Shown here one piece after another: positions 18,218 to 27,382 of a stretch of 64,000 nt of DNA. The DNA comes from Streptomyces atratus (GTDB taxonomy: Bacteria > Actinomycetota > Actinomycetes > Streptomycetales > Streptomycetaceae), in assembly GCF_900119365.1 (NCBI RefSeq), contig NZ_FPJO01000001.1:327086-391085 (forward strand). Direction: 5' to 3'. The notes under the pieces were generated by a model that searched no databases, was not told where the DNA came from, and worked only from the letters and a program-made list of their open reading frames with translations. The position numbers and the translations under genes were made by a program. The number at the start of each line of letters is the position of its first letter. Position 1 is the stretch's first letter.

Positions 18218-19141
18218 TCAGTAGCGGTACTGCTGCTCGTCGTAGCCGTTGCCGTTGTTGTAGCCGTTCGGGTGCGGGGCGGGGCGCGCGGGCGGCTCCG
18301 GCGGGGCGACCGGGTACTGCTCGCCCTCGCGCTGCTGAGGCACCCAGACACCGCCCGGCGGCGTCTCGGGGGCGTACTGCTGGGCGTACGGGTCGGCGTC
18401 GTACTGCTGCCGGCCGCCGAAGCTGTCGTAGCCGTTGCCGTGGCTGTCGTACGCGTCGTACTGAGCGGGACCGCCGGTGGTGCCGGTCCCGATGTACGGG
18501 TCGGAGTACGCGGCGTACTGCTGCCGCTCGGTGCCGTAGTCGTACTGCCCGGCGAGCGGGTCCTGACCGGCGTACGGATCCTGGCCCTCCGCCCCGTACG
18601 CGGCGGGGGCGGGGGCGGCGTACGGGTCGTGCGCGGCGTACTGCGGCTGGGGCTGCCCCGCCTGGCCCGCCCCCTGCTGCGACCGGTGGTGGTCGGAGTA
18701 GACGCCGTACTGCCCGGTGTCGTCCGGCATCGGCTCGGGCTCGTAGACCGCGGCCGCCAGAGCCTCGGCGTTGGCCCGCTGCGGGGCCTGCTCGTCGTGC
18801 GGCGCCATCTCCAGGTCCGACACCTGGAGCGTGGGCCCGCGGCCCTCCCGGTCGCCGCCGCCCCGGCGACGACGGCTCGCACCGGGCTTGCCCCCTATGG
18901 CCCAGCCGGTGGAGAAGCCGCGCCGGAAGGAGAGCGTGACGTAGGTCTGGCCGGTCGCGAAGGCGATCGTGCCGACGACTATGACGAACACCGACGGAAT
19001 CAGCACGCCGACGACCACACAGCCGAAGCCGCCGAAGGCGAGCAGACGCCAGCGAAGGCGCGCCTTGTACTGCAGGAGCACCTCGCCGAGCAGCCACAGC
19101 GCGACGATTCCGAACGCGATGTAGAGGACCGTCCAGCCCAT
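18218..19141 (-). CDS. Membrane protein with long Tyr/Gln/Pro-rich tail
   Basis: 307 residues, family not recognised beyond a conserved Streptomyces protein. Three hydrophobic segments in the first 75 residues (about 3-17, 32-48 and 50-65), then a basic stretch (SRRRRGGGDREGRG), then about 200 residues of low-complexity tail rich in Tyr, Gln, Pro, Asp and Gly with recurring DPYAG, QYAAYSDPY and QYDAY elements. The tail is intrinsically disordered and prion-like in composition. ATG 19141 follows GGAGGGGGC. Adjacent to metF on the same strand but separated by 50 bp. Confidence 0.8.
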   Translation of the reverse strand: MGWTVLYIAFGIVALWLLGEVLLQYKARLRWRLLAFGGFGCVVVGVLIPSVFVIVVGTIAFATGQTYVTLSFRRGFSTGWAIGGKPGASRRRRGGGDREGRGPTLQVSDLEMAPHDEQAPQRANAEALAAAVYEPEPMPDDTGQYGVYSDHHRSQQGAGQAGQPQPQYAAHDPYAAPAPAAYGAEGQDPYAGQDPLAGQYDYGTERQQYAAYSDPYIGTGTTGGPAQYDAYDSHGNGYDSFGGRQQYDADPYAQQYAPETPPGGVWVPQQREGEQYPVAPPEPPARPAPHPNGYNNGNGYDEQQYRY

Positions 19142-19191
19142 GCCCGCCCCCTCCTACGGCCACCGCCCCGGGTCACGGCGGGTATGGCCGG

Positions 19192-20109
19192 TCACGACTG
19201 CTTGTGCAGTCCGAGATTCTCGTAGATTTCGAGCGTCGCCGTCGAGTTGTTGAGCGTGATGAAGTGCAGTCCGGGCACACCCTCGGATCGCAGCCTCGCA
19301 CAGAACTGCGTTGCGAAGTCGATACCAATGGAGCGTACAGCGGCGGGATCGTCCTTGGCGGCGAGGATGCGTTCTTTCAGGGACGAAGGGAAAGACGCGT
19401 TGCTGAGCTGCGCAAACCTGTCCAGCTGTTTGACGCTGGTCAGCGGCATGACCTCGGGAATGATCGGGGTTTCGCAACCCGCAGCGACCACGCGGTCACG
19501 CATACGCAAATAGTCCTCCGGATTGAAGAACATCTGGGTGATCGCATAGTCGGCACCGGCGCGGCACTTGTCCACGAAATGCCGGATGTCGGTGTCCCAG
19601 TCGGTCGAGCGCGGGTGCATCTCGGGAAATGCCGCGACGCCGACACAGAAATCGCCGGATTCCTTGATGAGCCGGACGAGATCGGCCGCGTACCGCACGC
19701 CCTGCGGGTGCTCGACCCACTCGCCCATCGGGTCGCCCGGCGGGTCTCCGCGCACGGCGAGGATGTTCCGGATCCCGGCGTCCGCGTACTGCCCGATCAT
19801 GTTGCGCAGCTCGGCGACGGAGTGGTTGACCGCCGTGAGGTGGGCGACCGGCGTGAGGGTGGAGTCGGCCGCGATCTGCTCGGTGGCCTTCACCGTCCCG
19901 GCCCGGGTGGAGCCACCGGCCCCATAGGTCACGGAGACGAAGCCCGGCCGCACCGCCTCGACCCGGCGCAGCGCGTTCCAGAGGTTCCGCTCACCCTTCT
20001 CGGTCTTGGGCGCCCAGAACTCGAACGAGTACGAGGTCTTGCCGGTCGCGAGAAGCTCACGCACCGTATGCGCGTGATCTGTCCTGGTGGATGGTGTGCC
20101 AAGGGCCAT
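19192..20109 (-). CDS. metF: 5,10-methylenetetrahydrofolate reductase
   Basis: FAD-dependent enzyme reducing methylene-THF to methyl-THF for methionine synthesis. 305 residues, the usual bacterial length. Visible signatures: [17 protein letters not shown] near 28-44 with the catalytic Glu, VTYGAGGS near 60, [11 protein letters not shown] near 118 and [11 protein letters not shown] near 190. The start at 20109 is supported by a leaderless -10. Confidence 0.96.
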   Translation of the reverse strand: MALGTPSTRTDHAHTVRELLATGKTSYSFEFWAPKTEKGERNLWNALRRVEAVRPGFVSVTYGAGGSTRAGTVKATEQIAADSTLTPVAHLTAVNHSVAELRNMIGQYADAGIRNILAVRGDPPGDPMGEWVEHPQGVRYAADLVRLIKESGDFCVGVAAFPEMHPRSTDWDTDIRHFVDKCRAGADYAITQMFFNPEDYLRMRDRVVAAGCETPIIPEVMPLTSVKQLDRFAQLSNASFPSSLKERILAAKDDPAAVRSIGIDFATQFCARLRSEGVPGLHFITLNNSTATLEIYENLGLHKQS

Positions 20110-20115
20110 ACGGGC

Positions 20116-20121
20116 AGGTTA
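20116..20121 (-). promoter_or_regulatory. -10 element of a leaderless promoter (metF)
   Basis: On the minus strand TAACCT, six bases, then the ATG at 20109; no Shine-Dalgarno. Confidence 0.55.
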
Positions 20122-20229
20122 ACCAGAGCGCGACGGCCGAAGGACCGGACCAGCGTGAATTGCCCGAATTGACTGGTTGTTTGTCCATCCTTCGGACAGT
20201 CGGCCTGATACCGCCCCCGGACGGCCGGA

Positions 20230-20883
20230 TCACGCCGCGGTGCGTGCCCGGATCCTTCCGGCCAGCTCGGCGGTGGCGGCGGCCGGGTCGGCGGCCTCGG
20301 TGATCGCCCGTACGACGACGACCCGGCGGGCTCCGGCGTCCAGCACCTCGTCGAGATTGCCGGCGTCGATCCCGCCGATGGCGAACCAGGGGCGAGGCTG
20401 GTCGAGCGAGGCGGCGTACCGCACCAGGTCCAGGCCCGGGGCGTGCCGTCCGGGCTTGGTCGGGGTGGGCCAGCAGGGACCGGTGCAGAAGTAGTCCACG
20501 CCGGGCTCGGCGACGGCCGCGTCGACCTCGGACCGGGCGTGGGTGGAGCGGCCGATCAGCACGTCCTCGCCGAGGATGGCGCGGGCGGCGGGCACTGGCA
20601 GGTCCCCCTGGCCGAGGTGGAGCACGTCGGAGCCGATGGCATGGGCGACGTCGGCCCGGTCGTTCACCGCGAGGAGCTTGCCGTGACGCCGGCACGCGTC
20701 GGCGAGGACGGCCAGGTGGTCGAGCTCCTCGGCCGCCTCCATGCCCTTGTCGCGGAGCTGGACGATGTCCACCCCGGAGGCGAGGACGGTGTCGAGGAAC
20801 GCGGGGAGGTCGCCCTGGCGCCTGCGGGCGTCCGTGCACAGATAGAGCCGGGCATCGGACAGCAGCGCGCGAGGCGTGGGCAT
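20230..20883 (-). CDS. thiE: Thiamine phosphate synthase
   Basis: Couples the pyrimidine (HMP-PP) and thiazole phosphate to thiamine monophosphate. 217 residues, a TIM barrel with QLRDKGM near 42, VNDRADVA near 72, [10 protein letters not shown] near 110 and [10 protein letters not shown] near 133, and the phosphate-binding [10 protein letters not shown] near 168. ATG 20883 has AGGGGGAA seven bases upstream, so the longer open frame is discounted. About 4 kb from thiOSG, with which it completes the thiazole-coupling branch. Confidence 0.95.
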   Translation of the reverse strand: MPTPRALLSDARLYLCTDARRRQGDLPAFLDTVLASGVDIVQLRDKGMEAAEELDHLAVLADACRRHGKLLAVNDRADVAHAIGSDVLHLGQGDLPVPAARAILGEDVLIGRSTHARSEVDAAVAEPGVDYFCTGPCWPTPTKPGRHAPGLDLVRYAASLDQPRPWFAIGGIDAGNLDEVLDAGARRVVVVRAITEAADPAAATAELAGRIRARTAA

Positions 20884-20995
20884 GGTGCGGTTCCCCCTGG
20901 GAGAGCGTCGTGGAGCGGCCTGCGCCGGGCGGTGCGGGGTGCGGGGTGCGGGCCGCGCGGTGTCGCGCGGCCCGCCCCTCACCTACGGCCGGCGG

Positions 20996-21361
20996 TCAGA
21001 CGGCGAGCGCCTGGGCGCGGCGCTTCACCTCCGTGCCACGATTCTCGCTCAGTGCCTGGGCAGGGGTGCCCGGCAGGGTCGGGTCGGGGGTGAAGAGCCA
21101 CTCCAGCATCTCTTCGTCGTTGTAGCCGTCGTCCCTCAGGAGCGTCAGGGTGCCGGAGAGGCCCTTGACCACCTTGTCGCCGTCGATGAAGGCGGCAGGC
21201 ACCTGGAGCGTCCGGTTCTCACCACGTCGTACGGCGATCAGCTGGCCCTCCTTGACCAGCTGCCGCACGCGCGTCACCTCGACATCGAGCATTTCGGCGA
21301 TGTCGGGCAGGTGGAGCCAGGCGGGGACGAGAGCATCGATCTTTGCGTCAATCTCGGTCAC
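20996..21361 (-). CDS. Rv2175c-family DNA-binding protein
   Basis: About 121 residues. N-terminal winged helix-turn-helix (LPDIAEMLDVEVTRVRQLVKEGQLIAV, residues about 17-45, excision/MerR-like) and a C-terminal domain typical of the Rv2175c family. In M. tuberculosis Rv2175c is a substrate of the Ser/Thr kinase PknL; here a PASTA kinase lies 6 kb away, so a link is only speculative. Start taken at GTG 21361 (VTEIDAK); the frame is open to GTG 21385. Confidence 0.85.
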   Translation of the reverse strand: MTEIDAKIDALVPAWLHLPDIAEMLDVEVTRVRQLVKEGQLIAVRRGENRTLQVPAAFIDGDKVVKGLSGTLTLLRDDGYNDEEMLEWLFTPDPTLPGTPAQALSENRGTEVKRRAQALAV

Positions 21362-21404
21362 GGGTACAAGCCTGCCATCCCGCACTGACAGCCGATACCC
21401 GGAC

Positions 21405-23153
21405 TCAGCCCTTCAGGGCCTCGCGGACCACGTCGGGGACCCGGCAGTGGCTCCGCCGGTCGCCGGTGACCCAGCCGTGCGCGGTCGTCAGGGAGCGCGC
21501 GTAACAGGCCCCGGTGTCGGTGGTGCCCCGGTACGTCTCGGACGACGCGCCGTCGGCGGCCCGGACTGCGCCGTTCTCGCGGGCGAGGTTGCCGGTCGAG
21601 TCCACGGTGTCGTCCGTGACCGCGTCCGTGCGCCAGTCGTGCCCGGAGGCCGTCCTGGAGGTGTCGAGGAGCACGCGGCGCTGGGTGACGGCGGCGTTCA
21701 GTTCGTAGTTGTTGTAGTCGCCGTAGAGCGGGATGTCCATGTCGACGTCGATGGGGTAGGACCAGGCGTGCCGCCGGGCCTCGGTGCGCCCGCCGGTGCT
21801 GGTCGTCACCGTGGTGGCGCCGTGGTCGCGCTGGTGCATCGTCTGCTGCTGACCGGTCCTGGAGACCGTGTCCTCGTTGGTGTACGAGAAGCGCTGCTCG
21901 ACGGTGGTGGTGACCCGGCCCTTCGAGGTCCGGACGTAGCCCGAGATCCTCCAGGAGCGCCCGGTCGACACGGCGACATGGGTGGAGCCGTCGCCGCGCG
22001 GGGTCTGGACGGTCTTCACCACCGGCTCGTCGGTGAGCGTGTCGACAGTGACCCTGCCGCTCGTACGGGCCGCGTGCGCGTCCGTGCGCAGGAAGAGCGA
22101 ACCGTCGACGATCCAGGTGTCGGCCGCGCCGTACGGGGTGATGCTGATGGCGTGCGGCCTGCCGTCGGCCAGTTCACCGGCGAAGGGGGTCAGGTCGATG
22201 TCGTACGCCTCGGTCCTGAACTGGTCGATGGCCGGGACCGGCCGCCACAGGGTCGGCACGATGCCGCCGGAGTAGACCACGGGGTACGGCTGGGCGAGGC
22301 CCGCGGGCCGCCCGTCCACGGCGATCTGCACCTCGCGGTAGGGGCCGCCGCCGCAGAGGTAGTCCGGGGCGGTGGCGGCGAGGTCGCTGGGGACCGCGTC
22401 GAACCACTGCTCGTCGCAGCCGCCGCCGCGTGCGTACACCTGGAGGCGCGCGGCGGTCAGGTTGCGCGGGAAGGTGACGTCGGTGCTGGTGGAGCCGCCC
22501 TTGCCGACGCTCATCCAGGGGGCACCGGCGGACCCGGTGTCGCCGAGGGGGACGATCCGGTCGGCGGTCCGCGCGGCCGGGTGGTGCTTGTCGGCCCGGT
22601 AGTACGTGATCGTCAGCTTGACCTTGTACACACCGGTATAGGTGTCGTTGACAACGTTACCGAGGTCCAGCTGGAGCTTCTGCGGGTCCTTGAGGAGCGG
22701 CGCGAAGTCTGTGATGTCCTTGGCGACGTGCCAGCTGATGCCGTCCTCGTCGGGCTCGGCGGTGCTGGTGCGGAAGATCTCCGCACCACCCACGAACACA
22801 GCGGCGAGACGGTCGTACTGACGCCCCTTCACACTGGCCGACCAGTCGAGAACGACCTTGTTCCAGGGGCCCTCGCACTTGTCGGGCGGGGTGAGCGTGG
22901 TGGTGTACGGCGGCCCGCCGAGGGTGTTGCCGAAGTCGTGCTCGACGGCCGTCACCGCGCAGTGCGCGGTGTCGGGCCGGGAGACCGGTGGCAGCGCGTC
23001 GACCGGGTCCTGGTAGTCGACGGCCGGATTGGAGCCGGGCTTCGGGGCGGTGCCCGCGTTCGCCGGGACGGCGAGCGCGCCGCCGGCCAGGGCGATCGAG
23101 GCAGAGACCACGGAGATCCTGCGCAGTGCGCGGATCCATCTGTGTCGGGACAT
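21405..23153 (-). CDS. Secreted peptide N-glycosidase A-like amidase (PNGase A family)
   Basis: 582 residues with a cleavable signal peptide (basic RHRWIRALRR, hydrophobic stretch, AVPANAG cleavage near 31). The mature protein matches peptide-N4-(N-acetyl-beta-glucosaminyl)asparagine amidase A: HDFGNTLGGPPYTTTLTPP near 68, EIFRTSTAEPDEDGISW near 120, YNNYELNAA near 480. The plant and fungal members release N-glycans from glycoproteins; a secreted soil saprophyte could use it on glycoprotein or plant debris. ATG 23153 follows GAAGGA. Stands alone, between a DNA-binding protein and an oxidoreductase. Confidence 0.85.
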   Translation of the reverse strand: MSRHRWIRALRRISVVSASIALAGGALAVPANAGTAPKPGSNPAVDYQDPVDALPPVSRPDTAHCAVTAVEHDFGNTLGGPPYTTTLTPPDKCEGPWNKVVLDWSASVKGRQYDRLAAVFVGGAEIFRTSTAEPDEDGISWHVAKDITDFAPLLKDPQKLQLDLGNVVNDTYTGVYKVKLTITYYRADKHHPAARTADRIVPLGDTGSAGAPWMSVGKGGSTSTDVTFPRNLTAARLQVYARGGGCDEQWFDAVPSDLAATAPDYLCGGGPYREVQIAVDGRPAGLAQPYPVVYSGGIVPTLWRPVPAIDQFRTEAYDIDLTPFAGELADGRPHAISITPYGAADTWIVDGSLFLRTDAHAARTSGRVTVDTLTDEPVVKTVQTPRGDGSTHVAVSTGRSWRISGYVRTSKGRVTTTVEQRFSYTNEDTVSRTGQQQTMHQRDHGATTVTTSTGGRTEARRHAWSYPIDVDMDIPLYGDYNNYELNAAVTQRRVLLDTSRTASGHDWRTDAVTDDTVDSTGNLARENGAVRAADGASSETYRGTTDTGACYARSLTTAHGWVTGDRRSHCRVPDVVREALKG

Positions 23154-23264
23154 GCACTTCCTTCGGGAACGGGTGAGTGATCCAAAAGATGTACGGTGCA
23201 CCAATTTCGGCCGCAGTCCAAGAGGTTGCCCGCATGCCGGACACTCCCCGCGCACGCCGGCGCG

Positions 23265-24521
23265 CTACTGACGGATCGCCGACTTCAGCGGTACGGAGGG
23301 GTCGGCGGCCCGCGCCGGATCGAGCCGCGCCCCCGCCTCGATGAGCTTGCGCCCCTGCGCCAGATCGCGCGGCCGGCCGACGGCGAGCACCGCGACCAGC
23401 ACACCGTCGCGCAGCCAGCACACCGACCAGGCGGGCTCGGCCGGATCGCCGCGCCACAGCAGGGTGTCGGCGCTCCCGTGGTGGCCCGCGTACTGCACGA
23501 ACCGGTCGAACTGCTCGGACCAGAAGTACGGCACGGGGTCGTAGGCCACCGGCGCCGCGCCGTCCCCGGCGAGCGCCCCGATGATGTTCGCGGCGGCGGT
23601 GCGCGGGCCCTGGAGCGCGTTGTCCCAGTGGTGGACGAGCAGGCGTTCGCCGTACCGGGCGGAGGGGAACGAGGCGCAGTCGCCGACCGCGTACACATCC
23701 GGCAACGAGGTGCGCAGCGCCCCGTCGGCGGTCACCGATCCGTCGGGGCCGAGCTCGATGCCGGAGCCGGCCAGCCAGCCGGTGGCGGGCCGGGCACCGA
23801 TTCCGACGACGACCGCTCCGGCCGGGACCGTACGGCCGTCCGCGAGGACCACCCGGCCCGGCTCGACGCGGTCGACCCGGGCGCCGGTGAGGAGTTCGGC
23901 GCCGGTCTCCGCGTACCAGGCGGCCATCGGGGCGGCGACCTCCGCGGGCATCGCGCCCGCGAGGGGCCGGTCGGCGGCCTCGACGACGGTGACCGCGCAA
24001 CCGGCGGCGCGGGCCGCGGTGGCGAACTCGGCGCCGATCCAGCCCGCGCCGACGACCACGACGCCGTGCTGCTCGTCGAGGACCGGCCGCAGCCGTGCCG
24101 CGTCGTCGAGGGTGCGCAGCAGGTGGACGCCGGGAACGCCCCCGGCCCCGGGCAGGACGACGGGTTCGGCGCCGGTCGCGATCACCAGGACGTCGTAGGG
24201 AACGGGGCCCGAAGGGGTGTCCAGTTCATGTGCCGCGGGGCGCACGCCGGTGACCTCGCGGCCCAGTTGCAGATCGATCTCCAAGGCCTCGAAGTCGATG
24301 TCGAAGGCGGAGTCCTCAGCCTTGCCGAGCAGCACCGCCTTGGACAGCGGGGGCCGGTCGTAGGGCTGGTGCGGTTCGGCGCCGATCAGGGTGACGGGGC
24401 CGGTGAAGCCCTGCTCGCGCAGGGCCACCGCGGTCTGCACCCCGGCCATACCCGCTCCGACGACGACGACACGGCTTCCTGTCCGCCGGTCCGGCTGCTC
24501 TGACTGCTGCTGCTCGCTCAC
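23265..24521 (-). CDS. FAD-dependent pyridine nucleotide-disulphide/ferredoxin reductase
   Basis: 418 residues. FAD-binding VVVVGAGMAGVQTA near 18-31, NAD(P)-binding VVVVGAGWIGAEFA near 153-166, and the second FAD motif VYAVGDCAS near 280. The C-terminal domain (YDPVPYFWSEQFDRFVQYAG) is that of rubredoxin/ferredoxin reductases of Rieske-type oxygenase systems. No partner ferredoxin or oxygenase is next to it. GTG 24521 is supported by a leaderless -10. Faces away from the thi operon. Confidence 0.9.
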   Translation of the reverse strand: MSEQQQSEQPDRRTGSRVVVVGAGMAGVQTAVALREQGFTGPVTLIGAEPHQPYDRPPLSKAVLLGKAEDSAFDIDFEALEIDLQLGREVTGVRPAAHELDTPSGPVPYDVLVIATGAEPVVLPGAGGVPGVHLLRTLDDAARLRPVLDEQHGVVVVGAGWIGAEFATAARAAGCAVTVVEAADRPLAGAMPAEVAAPMAAWYAETGAELLTGARVDRVEPGRVVLADGRTVPAGAVVVGIGARPATGWLAGSGIELGPDGSVTADGALRTSLPDVYAVGDCASFPSARYGERLLVHHWDNALQGPRTAAANIIGALAGDGAAPVAYDPVPYFWSEQFDRFVQYAGHHGSADTLLWRGDPAEPAWSVCWLRDGVLVAVLAVGRPRDLAQGRKLIEAGARLDPARAADPSVPLKSAIRQ

Positions 24522-24527
24522 CCTTAC

Positions 24528-24533
24528 ACCTTA
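24528..24533 (-). promoter_or_regulatory. -10 element of a leaderless promoter (FAD reductase)
   Basis: Minus strand TAAGGT, six bases, then GTG 24521; no Shine-Dalgarno. It lies in the short gap behind the next gene's stop. Confidence 0.55.
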
Positions 24534-24549
24534 AGCACCTGACAGATCG

Positions 24550-24894
24550 TCAGGAAAGGGCGAGTTCCTCGACCGTGCTCGTCCCGCTGCCCTCCTGCGA
24601 CTCCCACTCCCACCGCTCGTCCAGCCGGACCCGGCCGTCCGCGAGGTCGACGACGGTGGAGACACAGTGGCCGGAGGACGTCGTTCCGTCCTGCTTGAGC
24701 TGGACGTACCGGAAGTCGAGCAGGTCGCCGGTCCGGGTGCCGACGAGATGGCCGCGGACCACGTCGCCGCCCGCGTACTCGGCCCAGATCCGGCCGTCCT
24801 CCTCGTGGTAGGTGAAGCGGGTACGGGTGCCGACCTGGCCGGGCGCCTGGTCGGCCACCGGTGACAGGACGAGTCCGTCGAGCGAACGGGCCAC
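24550..24894 (-). CDS. Small conserved protein, often mislabelled N-acetylglutamate synthase
   Basis: 114 residues, beta-rich. The pattern FTYHEEDGRIWAEYAGG, VRGHLVGTRTGDLLDFRYV and GRVRLDERWEW matches a widespread 110-residue family that databases label n-acetylglutamate synthase; it has no GNAT acetyltransferase fold or motif, so that name is probably wrong. Real function unknown. GTG 24894 has GGGAG eight bases upstream. Divergent from thiO, whose promoter lies in the 60-bp gap. Confidence 0.8.
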   Translation of the reverse strand: MARSLDGLVLSPVADQAPGQVGTRTRFTYHEEDGRIWAEYAGGDVVRGHLVGTRTGDLLDFRYVQLKQDGTTSSGHCVSTVVDLADGRVRLDERWEWESQEGSGTSTVEELALS

Positions 24895-24932
24895 GGTGGC
24901 TGCTCCCTTACTGGGCCGGGGGGGACGGGGTT

Positions 24933-24938
24933 TAGGGT
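24933..24938 (+). promoter_or_regulatory. -10 element upstream of the TPP riboswitch
   Basis: TAGGGT, with the transcription start expected near 24945, just before the first riboswitch stem. No convincing -35. Confidence 0.5.
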
Positions 24939-24950
24939 GGCCAACGTAAA

Positions 24951-25048
24951 GCACTCGCGGGAGCCCGGACGCACCGGGCTGAGAGGGAGGCTGGGCGGCC
25001 TCCGACCGTACGAACCTGATCCGGGTCATGCCGGCGAAGGGAGGGGCT
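24951..25048 (+). ncRNA. TPP riboswitch (THI element)
   Basis: The two conserved blocks are present: CACCGGGCTGAGAGGGA at 24972-24988 (CUGAGA motif) and ACCTGATCCGGGTCATGCC at 25014-25032, followed by GGCGAAGGGA. Thiamine pyrophosphate binding normally switches the gene off. The Shine-Dalgarno of thiO (GGGAGGGG, 25040-25047) is part of the 3' end of the element and only 9 bases from the ATG at 25057, so control is most likely at translation initiation. Confidence 0.95.
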
Positions 25049-25056
25049 GGAAGCCC

Positions 25057-26241
25057 ATGCGTTCTTCTCGGAACGGAAACGGATCCGATGTCCTGGTCAT
25101 CGGGGGCGGGATCATCGGCCTGGTGACCGCCTGGCGGGCAGCTCAACGCGGACTGCGCACCGCGGTCGCCGATCCCGAACCGGGTGGCGGGGCCGCCCGG
25201 GTGGCGGCCGGCATGCTGGCCGCCGTCACCGAACTCCACTACGGCGAACAGTTGCTGCTGGGCCTCAATCTGGCCTCCGCCGCCCGATATCCGGCCTTCG
25301 CGGCCGAGCTGGAGGCGGCGAGCGGGCTGGAGACCGGCTTCCGCGCCTGCGGCACCCTGGCCGTCGCGCTGGACTCCGACGACCGCGCCCATCTGCGGGA
25401 CCTGCACGCCCTGCAGCGGCGTTCGGGGCTGGAATCGGAGTGGCTCACCGGCCGTGAGTGCCGCCGTCTGGAGCCGATGCTCGCGCCGGGCGTCCGGGGC
25501 GGTCTGCGGGTCGACGGCGACCACCAGATCGATCCGCGCCGCCTGGCCGCCGCCCTGCTGACCGCCTGCGAGCGGGCCGGGGTGGTCTTCCACCGCGGCC
25601 GGGTGGAGCGCCTGAGCGTGGCGGGCGACCGGGCCGCCGGGGCGGTGCTCGCCGGGGGTACGGAGCTCGCGGCCGACCAGGTCGTGCTCGCCGCGGGCAG
25701 CCTCAGCGGCCGGCTGGCGGGGGTGCCGGACGAGGCCGTTCCGCCGGTCCGGCCGGTGAAGGGCCAGGTGCTGCGGCTGACCGTGCCGGCGCCGTACGCA
25801 CCGTTCCTGAGCCGGACGGTACGGGCCCTGGTCCGGGGCAGTCATGTCTATCTGGTGCCGCGCGAGAACGGCGAGCTGGTCGTCGGCGCCACCAGCGAGG
25901 AGACGGGCTGGGACACCACCGTCACCGCGGGCGGCGTCTACGAGCTGCTGCGGGACGCCCACGAGCTGGTGCCCGGCATCACCGAGCTGCCGCTCACCGA
26001 GACCCTGGCCGGCCTGCGCCCCACCTCCCCCGACAACGCCCCGCTGCTCGGCCCCACCGCCCTGCCCGGCCTCCACCTCGCCACCGGCCACCACCGCAAC
26101 GGGGTACTGCTCACCCCCATCACCGGTGACGTCATGGCCGAGCTCCTCACCGGCGGCGAGCCGCCCGAGCCGGCCCGCCCCTTCACTCCGCGCCGTTTCC
26201 CGTCCCCCGCCGTCTCCGTACGTCAGGAGCAGCCCGCATGA
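25057..26241 (+). CDS. thiO: Glycine oxidase ThiO
   Basis: Flavoenzyme making dehydroglycine for the thiazole ring of thiamine. 394 residues of the D-amino-acid-oxidase fold: FAD motif DVLVIGGGIIGLVTAW near 11-26, substrate region GLRPTSPDNAPLLGP near 329, and ATGHHRNGVLLTPITG near 352. ATG 25057 immediately follows the TPP riboswitch. Overlaps thiS by four bases (ATGA). Confidence 0.95.
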   Translation: MRSSRNGNGSDVLVIGGGIIGLVTAWRAAQRGLRTAVADPEPGGGAARVAAGMLAAVTELHYGEQLLLGLNLASAARYPAFAAELEAASGLETGFRACGTLAVALDSDDRAHLRDLHALQRRSGLESEWLTGRECRRLEPMLAPGVRGGLRVDGDHQIDPRRLAAALLTACERAGVVFHRGRVERLSVAGDRAAGAVLAGGTELAADQVVLAAGSLSGRLAGVPDEAVPPVRPVKGQVLRLTVPAPYAPFLSRTVRALVRGSHVYLVPRENGELVVGATSEETGWDTTVTAGGVYELLRDAHELVPGITELPLTETLAGLRPTSPDNAPLLGPTALPGLHLATGHHRNGVLLTPITGDVMAELLTGGEPPEPARPFTPRRFPSPAVSVRQEQPA

Positions 26242-26474
26242 CCGAGCCCGCACCGCTCTCCGAGGCCGCCGCCCTCTCCGTGTCCGTGAACGGCGAGGTC
26301 CGTCGCCTCGCCGCAGGCACCACCCTGGCGGCGCTCGTCGCCACGCTCACCACCGCGCGCTCCGGCGTCGCGGCCGCCGTCAACGAGACCGTCGTACCGC
26401 GCGGCCAGTGGTCCGCCGCCGCACTCCTGGACGGCGACCGCGTCGAGGTCCTGACCGCGGTCCAGGGAGGCTGA
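26238..26474 (+). CDS. thiS: Sulfur carrier protein ThiS
   Basis: 78 residues, ubiquitin-like fold. The essential C-terminal Gly-Gly (AVQGG) that is thiocarboxylated is present. About 14 extra residues at the N-terminus compared with the typical 65-residue protein. Starts inside the thiO stop and ends 3 bp before thiG; all three form one TPP-controlled operon. Confidence 0.95.
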   Translation: MTEPAPLSEAAALSVSVNGEVRRLAAGTTLAALVATLTTARSGVAAAVNETVVPRGQWSAAALLDGDRVEVLTAVQGG

Positions 26475-27272
<798 letters not shown>

Positions 27273-27370
27273 GCCGCCGGTACGGCGTGGAGTGCGTGTC
27301 CCTGTCACGGCTCGGCTGCAGTACGGCCCCGGGAGTGCCCCGGCCCGTGGGCCGTGTCCGTGGCGGCTCG

Positions 27371-27376
27371 TAGACT
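27371..27376 (+). promoter_or_regulatory. -10 element of a leaderless promoter (PASTA kinase)
   Basis: TAGACT, six bases, then GTG 27383; no Shine-Dalgarno. Confidence 0.6.
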
Positions 27377-27382
27377 CGCTGC

